Below are positions 63,403-64,000 of a stretch of DNA of 64,000 nucleotides, in pieces. The stretch lies in contig JADJPH010000010.1 of the NCBI GenBank assembly GCA_016713335.1, positions 1-64,000 of the forward strand, given 5' to 3'. The notes beneath the pieces were generated by a model, which was not told where the DNA came from, made no database searches, and worked only from the letters and a program-made list of their open reading frames with translations. Each line of letters starts with the position of its first letter. The first letter of the stretch is position 1. The DNA is from Candidatus Fredericiella danica. Its GTDB lineage: Bacteria > Chloroflexota > Anaerolineae > Caldilineales > Caldilineaceae. Position numbers and translations under genes: made by a program.

Positions 63403-64000
63403 TTAGCCGGCCAGACTCACCTCGGTCTTGGTGTCAAAGATGTGAGCGTTGGCCATATTAATCGCCAGATCCACGGCATCACCCGTCTGGGCGCGGACAC
63501 GTGGGTCGACGCGTGCGATGAACTGCTTATTGTCTTTGGTCACGAGATACAGAAAGATCTCGTTGCCCATCATTTCAACGACGTCGACGTTGGCGTCCAT
63601 GTTCGATTCCAGAATGCCGGGCGGCACGAACGGCTTGACGTGGATGTCTTCCGGGCGAATACCGAAAACAACCTGCTTGCCCTTATGCTGGCGCCATTCA
63701 TCCGCCTTGGCCGCCGGGACTTCCAAGCGGAAACCACCGCTATTCACTTCCAGTTTTCCATCGCTCTCGACCAGGGTGGCATCGAAGAAGTTCATGGACG
63801 GGCTGCCGATGAAGCCGGCCACGAAGACGTTGCCGGGATGATCGTACAACTGCTGGGGTGAATCGATCTGCTGCAGCAGACCATCCTTCATGACGGCGAT
63901 GCGGCTGGCCATCGTCATGGCCTCAACCTGGTCATGCGTCACATAGATGAACGTCGTCGCAAGGCGCTGATGTAACTTGGTGAGCTGAGCACGCGTCTGG
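63403..64000 (-). CDS. Sugar ABC transporter ATP-binding protein (MalK/UgpC/MsmX type), 5' end outside window
   Basis: C-terminal 199 residues of a CUT1 importer ATPase. Seen: FIYVTHDQVEAMTMASRIAV (H-loop), MKDGLLQQIDSPQQLYDHPG, NVFVAGFIGSPSMNFFDATL, VVFGIRPEDIHVKPF and a TOBE-type OB-fold tail ending NAHIFDTKTEVSLAG. The Walker A and signature parts are beyond the right edge. Energises uptake of sugars or glycerol-phosphate; the transporter genes are not in view. Confidence 0.9.
   Translation of the reverse strand, partial: QTRAQLTKLHQRLATTFIYVTHDQVEAMTMASRIAVMKDGLLQQIDSPQQLYDHPGNVFVAGFIGSPSMNFFDATLVESDGKLEVNSGGFRLEVPAAKADEWRQHKGKQVVFGIRPEDIHVKPFVPPGILESNMDANVDVVEMMGNEIFLYLVTKDNKQFIARVDPRVRAQTGDAVDLAINMANAHIFDTKTEVSLAG

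Overview
This window reads as chromosomal DNA of a Chloroflexota bacterium, probably an Anaerolineae/Caldilineae-type filament former. This is inferred from high GC (about 60%), tandem fasciclin surface proteins, a purine-nucleoside-type BMP ABC importer, VanW/G5, DUF4012 and DUF2723 proteins, and decayed Rpn/DUF4143/EAD1-TIR-FGE genes among dispersed repeats. No rRNA or ribosomal protein gene is present to fix the taxonomy.

Layout. 1-5.1 kb: end of a sugar aminotransferase, a 5'-truncated GT39 glycosyltransferase, a GNAT, a class III aminotransferase and an alkyltransferase-like protein. 5.2-13.4 kb: an accessory island with almost no intact gene. It holds a PIN-toxin remnant, pieces of DUF4143 ATPases, three Rpn-family genes or relics, an EAD1-TIR-FGE conflict protein whose enzyme half is broken, several repeat families and an extremely GC-rich tract. 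A HigBA toxin-antitoxin pair closes it. 14-19 kb: a Ser/Thr kinase and a very large membrane redox fusion. 19.4-24.9 kb: a MoxR/DUF4350/DUF4129 operon and a dipeptide-epimerase-like enolase. 25-33 kb: housekeeping and small accessory genes (P-loop ATPase, cyclophilin, HipA-like kinase/DUF3037, two fasciclin proteins, an orphan DNA methyltransferase, MutM). 33.4-38.5 kb: an ABC-2 exporter operon and a PAS histidine kinase. 38.7-43.7 kb: a complete BMP-type nucleoside importer. 44-54 kb: RelA/SpoT, VanW, GT39, MetG, a selenocysteine tRNA and a metacaspase. 54.2-62.4 kb: a surface-polysaccharide/cell-envelope cluster headed by a sortase homolog that has lost both its catalytic His and Cys. 62.4-64 kb: a Sir2 deacylase and the end of a sugar ABC ATPase.

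At least 16 otherwise healthy genes carry single-base frameshifts, nearly always an apparent missing base. The uniformity suggests residual consensus indels more than real gene death, so for these genes I give the whole reconstructed span and the shift position. The island genes at 5-13 kb differ: they show internal deletions, multiple lesions and duplicated fragments, and I regard them as truly degraded.

How the parts fit together: the right end (54-62 kb) looks like envelope assembly, combining glycan priming, chain extension and surface modules. The BMP importer and ABC-2 exporter handle solutes, and relA/spoT sits beside the importer under a good sigma-70-type promoter. Defence or conflict genes are the TIR protein, HigBA, the HipA-like kinase, the metacaspase and the orphan methyltransferase, but they are scattered and do not form one obvious operon.
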